Origin: Halichondria panicea
Taxonomy: Eukaryota > Porifera > Demospongiae > Suberitida > Halichondriidae
Assembly: GCF_963675165.1 (NCBI RefSeq)
Contig: NC_087379.1
Location: 2,236,201-2,300,200, forward strand
DNA length: 64,000 nucleotides
Direction of reading: 5' to 3'
Shown one piece after another: positions 12,501 through 21,737 of this stretch (position 1 is its first letter; each line of letters starts with the position of its first letter). The notes beneath the pieces were generated by a model. It ran no database searches. It was given only the letters and a program-made list of their open reading frames with translations, and was not told the origin of the DNA. The position numbers were made by a program, and so were the translations under genes.

Positions 12501-15500
12501 TTTGGCATCAATCGTTTTTAACAACAATCATGGTCGATCATTACCCATGCACTCTTTGAGTTTGCATGCATGATTGTAATTATTGGGCTGCTATTAGTAG
12601 CTTTATGTTATGTAGCTTTGGCATGCATCTCCACCGAGGCATCAGCACCTGTCTCCACCGAGGCATCAGCACTGCTGATGCCTCGGTGGAGATGCCAAAG
12701 CTACATAACATAAAGCTATACTAATATACTGAGCTTTTATACACATGATAAACAAATTAATTTTGCTGCATGCAAAAAGTCAGAGAGTGGGTAATAATCG
12801 ACCATGATTGACAGATCTTTGTTAAAAACGATCGATGCCAAAAGTTTAAGTCTAAAATTAATGGCTGCATTAGCAGAGCCTTGCAGCTCTCTTCTCACTC
12901 TTGCAGCTACCAATAGCTAGTGTTCTAGTGCAGAGCTAACTACTGAGTAGAGTAGCAACACTCGGTAAACAAGCTTGGCCACGTGCTCTTCTGAAAAGGC
13001 TGCAATGGCATTCCAAGTAAGCAAAACTAGGCATAACTCGAGAACGAAGCATTATTTTGCAAATCCATGAATTAAAATCCAAGTAAACATGACTAGAAGC
13101 CTATAGAAACTCTTACTTGTACTTGATTCATCCTTAATTGAGCAGCTGTAACAGTCTACACACACACAGACACACAGACACACAAACACACTACCGTATA
13201 CCTCGCTTGCGCATGCACACCGAGGCATAAAAATGAAGAAAAGTCCCCCAAGAGGGAATCAAAGCCACGCCTTATCTATATCATGTGTTCTATACAAAGC
13301 CACTACCCTAACCACTAAGCCATAACAGTCTACACAGATACACACAAACACACTACCATATACCTTGCTTGCACATGCACACCGAGGCATATTAACAGCC
13401 AAACACAATTATAGCACACAAAATGACTTCTCTTTCAATGCATAATTGGACAGTTGCTGTATCTGTGATATTGTGAAAACCTATACATGCACGCATGTAT
13501 GTTTTCATTACCCATATTTGTGATGATTTTCTTTGAGCTATCACATGCTCTTGCTTTAGTGACCACACTCATGTCCACTGGCATGATTCCCTTATCATGA
13601 TTGTTGACGATGTGAAACTATAGGGAGGATAATATGTATAATACAAAGTTGTTACATGCACTATACTCGTAGGCTCAGAGATTTTTAAAGCTATTGCCAA
13701 AGTTAAGGCATCTCAGACTATACATTTCAGACAAGCCCTTACTGAGTTGCAAAGCTAGACTATCAAAGAGTAAACACACGTACGGAGATATTAAACTGGA
13801 AGCACTTTGCCACTTTTTCATGCTCAAGTCGACGGGCAGAAGTTATGACCAGGTCCATGTTGATTTCAGCAACACTGAGCATATATATACATGTATGTGT
13901 ATGAAGGGAGGACAAAAATAATGCCTAATGGGAATGCATGAATGCATCTGAACTCAGATGTATAACTGTTTACAGTAAAGCCTGTCAATTAACCTCAACA
14001 TATTTATGAAAGGAACCCTATAATCCTGGCTTTTTGACACAACTATATAATATACTGTAAAATGCACATATATATATTTGACGTTATATACTATTGGACC
14101 ATTTCACATTTTACCCCCACATATTTATATATATAATAGTTATAGGCTGAGTCCAAGGTCTCTATGGGGTTTTGAGACCCGAAGGCTCGAGGCTGTAGCA
14201 TCTCGAGCGTAGCGAGGGTGCTACTAAGGGCCTAAGGGTCTCAAAACTCCATAGTGACCGTTGGACGAGGCCTATATAACTGATTTAGAATAGTGCTAAG
14301 CAAGCTAAGCTATTATTAACACAAAGAAGACTCTGTTTCTACACCCCTCAAGCAGCATTAAAGCTTTGCTCTGCATGGCTAGTCTAAATAAAAAAAACTC
14401 ACACTGAAGGCAGTTTGTCATGTTTCCGTCTCTTGCATAGCGAAAATGGTTAATAGAAAGTTGCTATTCTACTTAGTAGTTAGCTCTGCACTATAGAGCA
14501 CTAGCTATTGGTAGCTGCAAGAGTGAGATTAAAGCTACAAAGCGGCACTGCAGAACACAAAGACTTTTAAAAATTAATTTTTAATGATGCATTGCATCAT
14601 CGTTACTGTGACTTCAACATAAACTGTGTGTATACTTGTGCATGTATAAAATAGATGTTGCTAAGCATTCCATGTATGATTGTATGTATCATGTAAAAAA
14701 TGTTAAATGCATGTAGTGAACATAATTATAATGGGCCTCCATAGAAGACCTCTGAATGACTGAGAGGTCTCTATGAGAAATAAAGGACCTCCAAGTAACC
14801 AATCAGATTGCACCATTTGTGACAAGTAAATAATAGTTAGATACTGTTTAGGAGGTATCTATGGGAATTATAAGCCCAAAGGCCTGCTGTAGTATCCCGA
14901 GCGAAGCGAAGGTACTACGAGTGCCTGCGGGCTTATAATTCCGATAGATACCTCCTAAACAGTATCTAACGAGTTTAGTTGCTAGGTTCATTTCAAAAAC
15001 TAACCGAAAGAATGGACGCGGACGAAGACCTAGGCCTAGACAAGCTCTTTGCTGAAGAAGTACTCGGCATAATAATGACCGAGCCCATAGACCCCGCCCT
15101 CTACGACATAAATGTGGAGGCGGAGCTGGCTACTAGAACAAAGAAAGGAGGAGGAGCCAACAGAGCCTGCACAATCTTCTCTACCTAACTCAAAGCGAAT
15201 GAAGCAAAGTGTCTGCAGGCCTCTTTGTAGTAATCTGGTTCTTAATATCAACTTCGTTTAATCAAGTAGAATCTTTTTAGAATAGAACGCACATGTGCTT
15301 ACAAAAATTACTGACTAAGATTACTAAAGAATACAACATAGAAAGTTCTAGAACATAATAATTAATCTAAAGTTCAATATCTACAATAACAGAATCAGTC
15401 AGTCTCACAAGCTACTAATTAGCTTCACAACACTCTTATCACGGCAGGTGCAGTGTACAGTTTGGATAGTGATATCTGCATAAGGTGAATAATTAGAATG

Positions 15501-18500
15501 GAAATCCCGGGATTGACCTGTTCAAGGATGCTTGTTTTGCTGACTTTCGAGTGTGCCTAGACTCCGAAATGAAGCGCTTGCAGAGAGCTGGACTAGGGTC
15601 ACAAAAGAAGGCTGAACCTCTAATACATACTCCGTGCAACTGCTGCTACTAGACTCTACAAGGCTGGAGTGGACGAACAAATGATAATGGAAACAACTGG
15701 ACACCGAAGCTTGGAAGGAGTTCGCAGCTACAAGAGAACTTTTGAGTGTCAAAAGAAGTCAGTTTCAGACATCCTCAACATAAAGCCAATTAACATACTG
15801 GCACACACTGATCACTCACAGATGGCAGTGCAACAGAACTCGCAAACCAACTGCTGTCAATTTATGCCTCCAAACTTTAACTTTAGTGCCTGCAACGTTA
15901 TACCATCAATCTCTCTATGCCTACATCCAACAACCAACGTATTAACAGTGACTGAACATTATAATTTTTTGTCATTACCAAAAACAGAACAGTTACAGTG
16001 CCTTCAGCTTTGAGAGTAAATTTAACCACAGAGTGAGTAGTTGTACTTAAATATGTATCTCAAGATTGGAACATTTCTAAAAAATTGTGCTGATACCATT
16101 GTGTAGGTGAATAAATAAGCTACAACCTTATTTGAAAATATTTCCCCAAAAGTTGTTGTAGTGGGAAATCATTTTAGGTAAAAATAGGAGTGATCGTAAA
16201 ATATATGTGTAACATAAAATATCTCCGGAACTAAAGTATTTCTGGACAACTTTTTTGTATCAAAAGATAGAAAATTTATTAACGATTAATGTGCAAAAAC
16301 AATTAGACCTTAGCCGACAAATTTGCTTGAGTTCCATCGCTAAGCGAAAAGGCACCTAAAATATCCCATAATTGAGTATTAATCAGTACGTGTACTTATT
16401 TAAGCTATACGTAACCATGCATATGTTAGCTAAACTATTCAGGAATGTTGTGCCAAAGTTCCATACCTTAGCCGAAAACAATTGGTCTTTTCCATCGCTA
16501 AGCAATTGTCCACTATAGAAAAATGTTGGTGTTTTATAAACCACCACATACCCACCACCTTTGGTTGCCATGGAAATATTTTTGGATATGTTTTAGATAA
16601 TTTGTTCACCAACACAATGGTATCATCATATTTTCTTAGAAATGTTCCAATCTCAAAATATTTACATTTATGTACTAACACGTACCAAATTGCGTTTATT
16701 TACTCTATAGACTAAAGGCACTGTACTTCTCATTGTTTTTATCTACAAAAAACATGTTTGAAAAACACAAAAATTAATAATGAATGGTTGTTGTGAACAT
16801 GAAAATTACAGGTTTATATGAGAATTTACAGGTTAATATGGGAAATATAAACCCTGTACTGACCAATCAGATTGCTGGATTCTGGGCTACTAGTAACTAA
16901 ATATTTGTATATACACATATACACACATTTCCCTCCACGTACACACACAGACACACACACAGCGTACATCCATGGTTCAAAATAATATATCGGTATAAGC
17001 AGTCTCAGCTATAAAATCGTTGCATATTAATTTATGCTCTCATGCAACTTCTATATACACAGCATGCATGTACGTATGTCAATCTATTTAGGCCACCTTT
17101 TTATTAGAGTCACCAGGTGGTCTGCCCTATATAAGATGACGCCACTAAGACAACTACTATTAAACGGCTACGCTACTAAACGAATATCAAAGTAGATTAC
17201 AATCACAAAGACTAAAGTAGTTTACATTATTATTATTATATCGGCACACACACATTTTTCTACTGGAGGTTGAACTAACGAGGACGGTATCAACACAATT
17301 ATAATACGTACCTGAAGAGCTAGTATACTCTCTGTGTCTAACACATCGCAAATAAAAATGCAGCCAAATATTATTACAGCAGGCTTTATTTCAGTGCGGG
17401 TTAGTGAATAATTTTCCTCTCACTTGAAAGTTCTGCCATCCGCCTGGAGCAAGCAATTTCCTTGTCGATCACCAGCTTGATAAAATTATATGCAATCACC
17501 CAAAATATTTGGAACCTTTAGTTTCACCCACTTAAAGCAAAATCCTGAAAGAAACCCCGTTACAGTACTGTAGTCAGTAGCCAGTTATAATGGATGACTT
17601 ACTTTGGCAGATCTAATTGTATTTTCTCCCAGTTCAGGGCATCGTTGATAGGGTCAGAGGTGTTGAGAATATTATACCTATCTGTGTGCAGGGAAAGAGT
17701 GTATATATATATATGACCTTAACTCACGATAGAATCAAAAAGTTATATTATCATCATGGTTACAATTATTATGTACTAACTGTACCTGCACGTATTATAC
17801 ACAATATAATTATAGAGGTTACTGGCTATTGACCACCTGTGATAATATTCAGGGAAACGTTGTACAGTAGAAAGGTGGAGTCAATCACTCCAGACTCGTG
17901 TCTACGAATACTGAGGTGTATATGTGGCATTATCGAGTGGTTGGTAGCATTCAATAGTTCCCATTGGTATCCATAGGTACCCACAGCAACATGCTCCAGG
18001 TGGAAAAACTGCAACAGTTACAGTGCAATACATAACAGTGATCAGCTTATAGTAATTGTAGGGTATGCGCATGGCTAGCCTCGATACCTATTGCAGGGGT
18101 GATAGTGCGCATGCGCTTCAAATTATCCAGAATATGGGTAATCGTACCACGAACGTAAAACCTTAGTAAATTATACCGGAAATTAGTCCGTTTACTAAGA
18201 ATATGTTCCGTAATACTTTATCTTAAGACTGAGTTCTGTGAAGCTGTGGCTTATGCCGGGTATTGCATGCGTTGGTCTAGAAGGCTTAAACACTAGTTTT
18301 AAGACAGAAGAGGCTCTCATATACGTCTAGGATGGTCCTATAGCCGGGTTGTCTTTGCGAGTAGCAGTTTGAGGCACCATACACTTCCCATAGCCTGTAC
18401 AGATCCAAGGTAAGACATCCTGACCATACAACCGTCATAGAGGTAGATGAGAGCCTCTTCTGGCTTCAGACTAATGTGAAAGCCTTCTGGAACAACGCAA

Positions 18501-21100
18501 TAGAGAACTATAAGCTGATGTTACAAAGATAGAAAATGGATGAGAGAAGAAAAAGGGGATTCCCCAGATTCTGATGAATAAACTAACACATGCGCACTAT
18601 CACCCCTGCAATAGGTACCAGGCCGTATTTTAATCAGCCTGGAATCGAGGCTAGCGCATGGCTATCAAATAAAGGGAAGTGATGCGTTTCAGAGGCAATT
18701 GGTCACGATAAATTAAGATTCCTAAGATTCACGTGAGCTTATGTTTTCTAAGTAAAAACTCCAAACTCATCCAAACCGCTGAGTCGGCACTTTTTATCTA
18801 CTTTATCCCATTAGCTCGTTTATTAACATCTCCTGTTAGTTTATGAGTCGTAGTAGTTTAACACCATGATTGCTATACCTGCTACATCAAGAAAGGAGTC
18901 AAAGAACGAAGGAAGTGCAGCAACAACTCAAAGTTTGTGGTTTCTGGCTCATTGCTTCTAGTACGACTATGCTACTCACTTTCTAGTGTCACTGAGCATT
19001 GTTAGCATCATTTACTACTAGTATAGAGAGCTACAATCATTTGCAGTATGTTAGCTTAGCTAGAATAGCTACTTTCTCCGTAAGTTTCCGTATATCTTCA
19101 CCGTGCACGCACATTCCTCCATGAAACATTATGAGTCATGACCAACCTCCTCTGATGCATTTATATGTAACTATAACAGCCATCAATATGTAACCCCTTG
19201 GATAAAGTGCTGTTCTACTACTCAACATCTGAATCGATCTAAGCTGCATGGTTATGAGTAGCCTCGAGACCACGCCGATTAAAATACGGCCTGGTCTCTA
19301 TTGCATGGGTGATAGTGCACATGCGCAAACTGAGTTACCCAGAATCTGGGTAGCTCGTATACTTTATAGTAAACCTTTGTAAAATTATACCGTAAACTAG
19401 TTTCTTTACTACTTTCTTTCCGTACAAATACTTGTCTCCTGTGAAGCTGTGGCTTACGCTCTCTATTGCATTGTCGAGAAGGCTGTGGCCCTCTATGGTG
19501 TTGTCGAGAAAGCTTGCACACTAGTCTGAAGCCAGAAGAAGCTCTCATTTGTACAGAAAACCAAGTTTAAAACATCACGACCATCCAACCATCATAGAGG
19601 TAGATGAGAGCCTCTTCTGGTTTCAGACTAGTGTGCAAGCCTTCTCGACAACACCATAGAGGGCCACAGCTAGCTAGCTAGGCTATAAAGCTTCATATAC
19701 ATAGTAGATAGTACATGGGCGTGTATGGACCACGCCTATGATTAATTAACTATGCAATAGAGACCAGGCCGACTAGGCCGTATTTTAATCGGCCTGGTCT
19801 CGAGGCTAGGTTAAGAGTGACCCCACCTGGAAGGCTGTGTGGTTGAGCTGCTGGAACAGTTCCTCATTGGTATAGAGGACTCTTATTGGACTGGGCAGAG
19901 GGTTGGAAAATGCAGGCTTAGCAGGGTTAATCACAAGCAGCTGTACAAACGTGTTCTTGTTGGCTTGTAGAAAATCCGTTACAGCATATTTTGAGTTTGC
20001 AAACAGGACCAGCTGCACCATAATTATAGATGAGTATAATTTCAAAATTAAATATGCAACTTAACATACCTGCGTTGTCACTAGAATAATACTTAACACC
20101 TGGACTAATAATTTCCCTGGAAACTGCTTTTTTGTTGGATGGTTCCATTTCTCGAAAGGGTTCATGAAGTGGTACTGCAGTTTCTCCTTCATGTGATTAA
20201 TATCCATATCCTCTTCGGAGGAGATTGGTACGTGCTCCCGACCATATTTACAGTCAAAACAGGACCCAAGAGTTAGGTTATACAAGACCTGGAGTGCTGT
20301 GTGCATGTATTAATAACACAGTTGTGTTGAATTTCACATAATAATGGCATTTAATATGCAGTGAGAATTAACTACCCTCTTACTTTTGTCTAGTCTCCTA
20401 TCAGCTAAAAAAAAGTCTGACATAACTCACAGTACTACATCACGTGATAGACAATGATTGGTGGTTTTTTTACTCACATGCTAGCCTGCGGGTAGCCTCT
20501 AGGCTACCCACAGGCATGCAGTCTATTTATGACAAAGCATATCACTAGTGATCCACTAATTTAACCACACACCTACACATGAGGTCACCTACAATGTAGT
20601 CTCGTTCCCAGGCCGATTTTTCTTTAGTTGAAAAATACTAGTTGGCTACATAATTATAGCGACTATACGTACATTACATTGGCCTAGTGTTATTTTAGAG
20701 ACAAACAAGGCTGGGAACGAGGCTAGTGATTACCTAACCTCAACACAGCAACCAGTTATGTCGGGTCTTGCACAATGGTTAGACACAGATACCTCTACCA
20801 GAGGAGGCCAGCACTTAGTATAACAATATTATATTATACACTTTATTTCCTCTGCCTCCACACTAAGGCTGGTGTGTTAAGGGTGCAATTTTAAGACCTA
20901 TTCTTCCAAACACAGATATCAGAAACTTTCTTACTTCTTGTGCAACACTCGGCAAGTGTTAGTTCTTCGTCTGATTCCCTGCTCCTGAGGGTGTCTATGC
21001 TATTTGGGGGGTCCAACATGTCACCCTCCTCGTCAGAGCCAGTAGTGCCATAATTAGTTGAGAACGTAGCACCTTTCCTTTTGGACATCTCAAATGACAT
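68..21100 (-). CDS. Mucolipin-type TRP channel (TRPML), multi-exon gene, one internal exon unresolved
   Basis: Non-selective cation channel of late endosomes and lysosomes. Exons in transcript order on the minus strand: 21100-20935, 20296-20070, 20012-19827, 18008-17837, 17681-17603, an unresolved gap, 13617-13512, 10696-10428, 9334-9101, 5002-4796, 3902-3755, 3203-3087 and tentatively 246-68. All junctions except the gap are in phase. Exon 1 encodes an acidic cytosolic N-terminus. Exon 2 gives the family's basic EKLQYHFMNPFEKW segment leading into TM1. Exons 3-5 and 13617-13512 form the lumenal domain. Exon 10696 carries TM2-TM3. Exon 9334 carries TM4-TM5 and ends GWLVLGPYHPK. Exon 5002 holds the pore loop with the NGDD filter and TM6 (LYVFVALFIYTVLSVFIALI). 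The family assignment is secure. The Ser/Thr-rich C-terminus beyond 4796 is inferred from splice phase only. The missing exon or exons between 17603 and 13617 must total 1 mod 3 bases and should encode part of the lumenal beta-sheet. Confidence 0.85.
444..2028. mobile_element. TIR DNA transposon, about 1.58 kb, no coding capacity seen
   Basis: The left end (from TAGACTGGCGGCGATAGCC at 445) and the right end (reverse complement, about 1955-2028) are inverted copies over about 70 bp, including the shared stretch with CTATCAGTCACTCGTCTC. GTTCATA flanks both ends (436-442 and 2029-2035), a 7-8 bp target duplication. The interior is AT-rich with only short ORFs and no transposase motif, so the element is non-autonomous. 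The right end also contains a small palindrome (CTCGCGCTACGCACGCGAG). Confidence 0.7.
2029..2359. other. Intronic gap
   Basis: AT-rich sequence between two elements. No splice-phase-compatible exon, RNA gene or repeat is recognised. Confidence 0.4.
2360..2880 (+). mobile_element. Family A interspersed repeat, copy 1
   Basis: The element starts TGATGCCTCGGTGGAGATGCC and ends CGCATGCGCACCGAGGCAT, so the tips form short inverted repeats (ATGCCTCGGTG). A CAGACA/CACACA microsatellite lies about 60 bp from the 3' tip. Near-identical copies occur at 4221-4753 and 12676-13228, with fragments at 5167-5220, 8980-9080, 10766-10820, 12433-12648 (inverted), 13327-13390 and 14450-14530 (inverted). It is non-coding, and all copies lie in TRPML introns. 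Confidence 0.75.
3087..3902 (-). CDS. TRPML C-terminal exons (two)
   Basis: Exon 3902-3755 (49 codons plus 1 base) encodes a basic then acidic segment with GLLKDFATDQLGRGRTRLDS. Exon 3203-3087 encodes an acidic, Pro/Ser-rich tail (ESELVALPPETVPSSSEPPE). Both have good GT/AG sites and consecutive phases from the pore exon. No family homology is recognised in these residues, so membership in TRPML rests on phase and position. A 3390-3680 stretch between them has poly-C/poly-G runs and two GTAGCCAGG motifs typical of a degraded transposon end. Confidence 0.55.
4221..4753 (+). mobile_element. Family A interspersed repeat, copy 2
   Basis: Same tips and body as the copy at 2360-2880, including the motif CATAACTCGAGAACGAAGC. 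It differs by an insertion near the 5' end and a longer (CA)n tract. It ends 43 bp before the TRPML pore-exon donor. Confidence 0.75.
4796..5002 (-). CDS. TRPML pore and TM6 exon
   Basis: This 69-codon, phase-0 exon begins FRNPTVTSECLFALINGDDVF. It contains the mucolipin selectivity filter NGDD and the sixth transmembrane helix, ending SDTYETLN before a GTGAGT donor. It joins in phase to the preceding exon ending GPYHPK. This is the most diagnostic exon of the gene. Confidence 0.92.
5300..6500. repeat. Tandem copies of a dispersed repeat (family C)
   Basis: Two to three diverged copies (about 5306-5830, 5830-6360 and a partial 6360-6500) share blocks such as GAAGCCTAGAGTCTTAGAG, AACCACAATTCTAGCTTTCTA and CATTGTTCCTGGTA. 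They share the head motif GAGCACTAAAGTGCAAACCC. Further copies are at 8590-8990, 31285-31760, 60350-60450 (inverted) and 63865-64000. Non-coding. Confidence 0.65.
6517..8581. mobile_element. Large palindromic (foldback-like) element
   Basis: The right arm (about 7957-8581) is continuous. The matching left arm is in two pieces, 6517-6633 and 7246-7757, split by a 609-bp nested element. The arms are about 620 bp with a roughly 200-bp spacer. The outer tips read GAGTAGATTACC. The arms share identical 84-codon ORFs in opposite orientation (7330-7584 and 8127-8381), a by-product of the palindrome. A shorter relative is at 16012-16712. Confidence 0.8.
6636..7244. mobile_element. Nested TIR element with TA target duplication
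   Basis: Termini CTCAAAAATGTTTCCATGG and their inverted copy CCATGGAAACATTTTTGAG bound a 609-bp insert flanked by TA on both sides. The intact opposite arm of the host palindrome preserves the empty site (GTTGCACTGTATGTTGTAGC at 8456-8475). That proves insertion after the palindrome formed. The TA duplication suggests a Tc1/mariner-type mover. Confidence 0.8.
9101..9334 (-). CDS. TRPML TM4-TM5 exon
   Basis: This 78-codon, phase-0 exon lies between a (CA)n-adjacent acceptor and a GTTGGT donor. It encodes DITSIILGLAVFGQWCGILRF, then RYMETYNILLITLKVAMPSV and GWLVLGPYHPK. These correspond to the S4-S5 linker and S5 of mucolipins. The (CA)n run just before the acceptor is a polypyrimidine-tract-like microsatellite. 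Confidence 0.9.
9472..9572. repeat. (TG)n microsatellite
   Basis: About 30 uninterrupted TG units followed by imperfect TG/CG/TGCG repeats in a TRPML intron. The ORFs through it are artefacts of the dinucleotide repeat. Confidence 0.9.
10428..10696 (-). CDS. TRPML TM2-TM3 exon
   Basis: This 269-bp exon runs from phase 1 to phase 0. It encodes a hydrophobic helix (DAIVIIITVISIILCLRSL), a basic linker and a second helix (WLVMITISNVMVIVGSIMKL). It splices in phase from the lumenal exon ending at 13512 and into the exon at 9334. Confidence 0.9.
10936..12432. repeat. Inverted 9-bp minisatellite array, 1.5 kb
   Basis: From 10936 to about 11510 the plus strand is made of TGTGTCNNN units (CTC, TGC, TGT, CGC). 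At about 11510 the array flips, and from there to 12432 it consists of the reverse complement (GACACANNN). The period of 9 with no stop-forming combinations makes most frames open on both strands, giving false proteins of up to 426 aa composed of V-S-x, C-x-L or T-D-x repeats. Family A fragments flank both sides (10766-10820, and inverted 12433-12648). Confidence 0.92.
12433..13228. mobile_element. Family A repeats in head-to-head arrangement (copy 3 plus inverted partial)
   Basis: 12433-12648 is the reverse complement of the 5' part of family A. 12676-13228 is a nearly full forward copy. Between them lies a duplicated tip (CACCGAGGCATCAGCAC). The internal CAGACA microsatellite of an inverted copy is where the large minisatellite at 10936-12432 would have expanded (inference). 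An additional 3' tip fragment lies at 13327-13390. Confidence 0.7.
13512..13617 (-). CDS. TRPML lumenal-domain exon
   Basis: A 106-bp exon with acceptor CCCTATAG and donor GTAATG. It encodes FHIVNNHDKGIMPVDMSVV followed by a lumenal Cys. This matches the mucolipin pattern F-x-I-x-F-D-N-x-x-H-x-G-x-I. It enters in phase 0 and leaves in phase 1, fitting the next exon at 10696. An ORF on the opposite strand immediately beside it (13694-13921) shows no support. Confidence 0.75.
14125..14275. repeat. Palindromic hairpin repeat 1
   Basis: Left arm GTCTCTATGGGGTTTTGAGA pairs with right arm TCTCAAAACTCCATAGTGAC. The loop region is CTCGAGCGTAGCGAGGGTGC. The whole unit folds on itself and looks like a small MITE. 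Confidence 0.65.
14837..14970. repeat. Palindromic hairpin repeat 2
   Basis: An almost perfect 134-bp palindrome. GTTAGATACTGTTTAGGAGG at the left is mirrored by CCTCCTAAACAGTATCTAAC at the right. The centre reads CCCGAGCGAAGCGAAGG. It shares its centre with the hairpin at 14125-14275 (CGAGCGNAGCGA), so both belong to one family. Confidence 0.8.
14979..15188 (+). other. Orphan ORF of 69 codons
   Basis: The acidic ORF MLGSFQKLTERMDADEDLGL and onward directly follows the hairpin at 14837-14970 inside a TRPML intron. No family is recognised. It may be part of the same decayed mobile element as the recombinase remnant 300 bp downstream. Confidence 0.2.
15505..15770 (+). pseudogene. Decayed tyrosine-recombinase (Crypton/DIRS-type) fragment
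   Basis: One frame reads ADFRVCLDSEMKRLQRAGLG, typical of the core-binding part of eukaryotic Crypton-like recombinases. After a stop and a shift another frame reads LRATAATRLYKAGVDEQMIM, then TGHRSLEGVRSYKRT. These carry the catalytic Arg, the GH(R) motif and the Tyr. The linker between the two blocks is too short and contains stops, so the catalytic domain is internally deleted. Neither end of a larger element was found. It is non-functional and intronic. Confidence 0.7.
16012..16712. mobile_element. TIR element related to the palindrome at 6517-8581
   Basis: The left tip (GAGAGTAAATTTAACCACAG and onward) and the right tip (ending GTTTATTTACTCTATAG) are inverted. The subterminal motif GTGCTGATACCATTGTGTAGG matches the larger element. 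Two internal inverted stretches (CCATCGCTAAGC) make it a compound palindrome. Confidence 0.6.
17603..20296 (-). CDS. TRPML exons 2-5 (TM1 and first lumenal exons)
   Basis: Four phase-consistent exons. 20296-20070 contains a cytosolic basic segment and TM1. 20012-19827 contains LVLFANSKYAVTDFLQANKN and ends in QLNHTAFQ. 18008-17837 and 17681-17603 give the Asn-rich lumenal segment. Two TIR elements (19259-19808 and 18076-18653) sit in the intron between the last two groups without touching exons. Confidence 0.85.
18076..18653. mobile_element. Mutator-like TIR element with 9-bp duplication
   Basis: Tips TAGCCTCGAT and ATCGAGGCTA are flanked by the exact direct repeat GCGCATGGC (18067-18075 and 18654-18662). 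The subterminal sequence GGTGATAGTGCGCATGCGC is inverted at the right end. An internal inverted pair contains AGAGGCTCTCAT and ATGAGAGCCTCT. No ORF. Confidence 0.8.
19259..19808. mobile_element. Mutator-like TIR element, same family
   Basis: Tips TAGCCTCGAG and CTCGAGGCTA, with about 45-bp TIRs including AATACGGCCTGGTCTC. Flanks GGTTATGAG (19250-19258) and GGTTAAGAG (19809-19817) match at 8 of 9 positions. The right tip lies 18 bp from a TRPML exon boundary (19827). Confidence 0.75.
20597..20725. mobile_element. Short MITE of the TAGCCTCG family
   Basis: Tips TAGTCTCGTTCCCAGGCC and the inverted GGCTGGGAACGAGGCTA bound a 129-bp AT-rich element. No clear target duplication. Single-ended relatives occur near 21837, 26151-26195 and 28192. 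Confidence 0.6.
20935..21100 (-). CDS. TRPML exon 1 (start exon)
   Basis: The ATG at 21100-21098 opens a 55-codon exon rich in Asp, Glu and Ser, ending at a GTAAGA donor in phase 1. No earlier in-frame Met is visible. The next exon (acceptor CACACAG at 20297) takes up phase 1 exactly, which supports the start. The 200 bp upstream, to the palindromic element at 21301, would hold the promoter. I see no clear core promoter motif there. Confidence 0.7.
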
Positions 21101-21300
21101 GAGTGATGCTCATACAGTACAAGGTTTAATCAGTGTCTGTATTGAAAGATAAAGGTGAAAGACCGTTCGAAATATAAAGTTCCACTTTTATAAATATCTA
21201 CTAGACTGTGCAATGCATTCGTATGATGCTAGATACAGATATGGCCGCCAGGTGGCACATAAACAGAAAATAAGGTCGAACAAAAATTCTAGTTTGGCGC

Positions 21301-21737
21301 CAGAGGAGGCTGGAGCCACTAGACCTTAGCTATTTCAGGTCACTAATTGGATTTCTCCAAACTTCTCTTCCAGACTACTTCAAGCCTAGTTTTTAGTGTC
21401 TGTAAGTTTAAAACGTTATTTTGCAGAGAGGGGGGGGGGGGGTCAATTTTGCTCAGAAGCAAAGATACAATCAAAAGTCTTGTTCTTGTACTAGCCTCGA
21501 TGTCATCGAGCGGCTTGTTCTCGAGGTTGCCGCACAGCCAGCTTTGATACTTATATCTCTGCTTCTGAGCAAAATTGGCAAAAATAAAATTGACCCCCCC
21601 CCCCCCCCCCCCTGCAAAATAACGTTTTAAACTTACAGACACTAAAAACTAGGCTTGAAGTAGTCTGGAAGAGGAGTTTGGAGAAATCCAATTAGGAACC
21701 TGAAATAGCTAAGGTCAAGAGGTTCCAGCCTCCTCTG
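21301..21737. mobile_element. Palindromic MITE with exact 9-bp duplication
   Basis: CAGAGGAGGCTGGA at the left and its inverted copy at the right lie inside the exact direct repeat GTTTGGCGC (21292-21300 and 21738-21746). Inverted homology extends about 190 bp and includes a G-run on the left and the matching C-run on the right. The small ORFs here are palindrome artefacts. It lies 200 bp upstream of the TRPML start exon. Confidence 0.88.

Noticed and set aside
10880-12559. Long ORFs (up to 426 aa, both strands) rich in Val-Ser, Cys-Leu or Thr-Asp
   Set aside because: They are translations of a 9-bp minisatellite that lacks stop-forming combinations. Several frames are open at once on both strands.
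13694-13921. 75-codon plus-strand ORF beside a TRPML exon
   Set aside because: No homology, no splice context, and located in an intron of a minus-strand gene.
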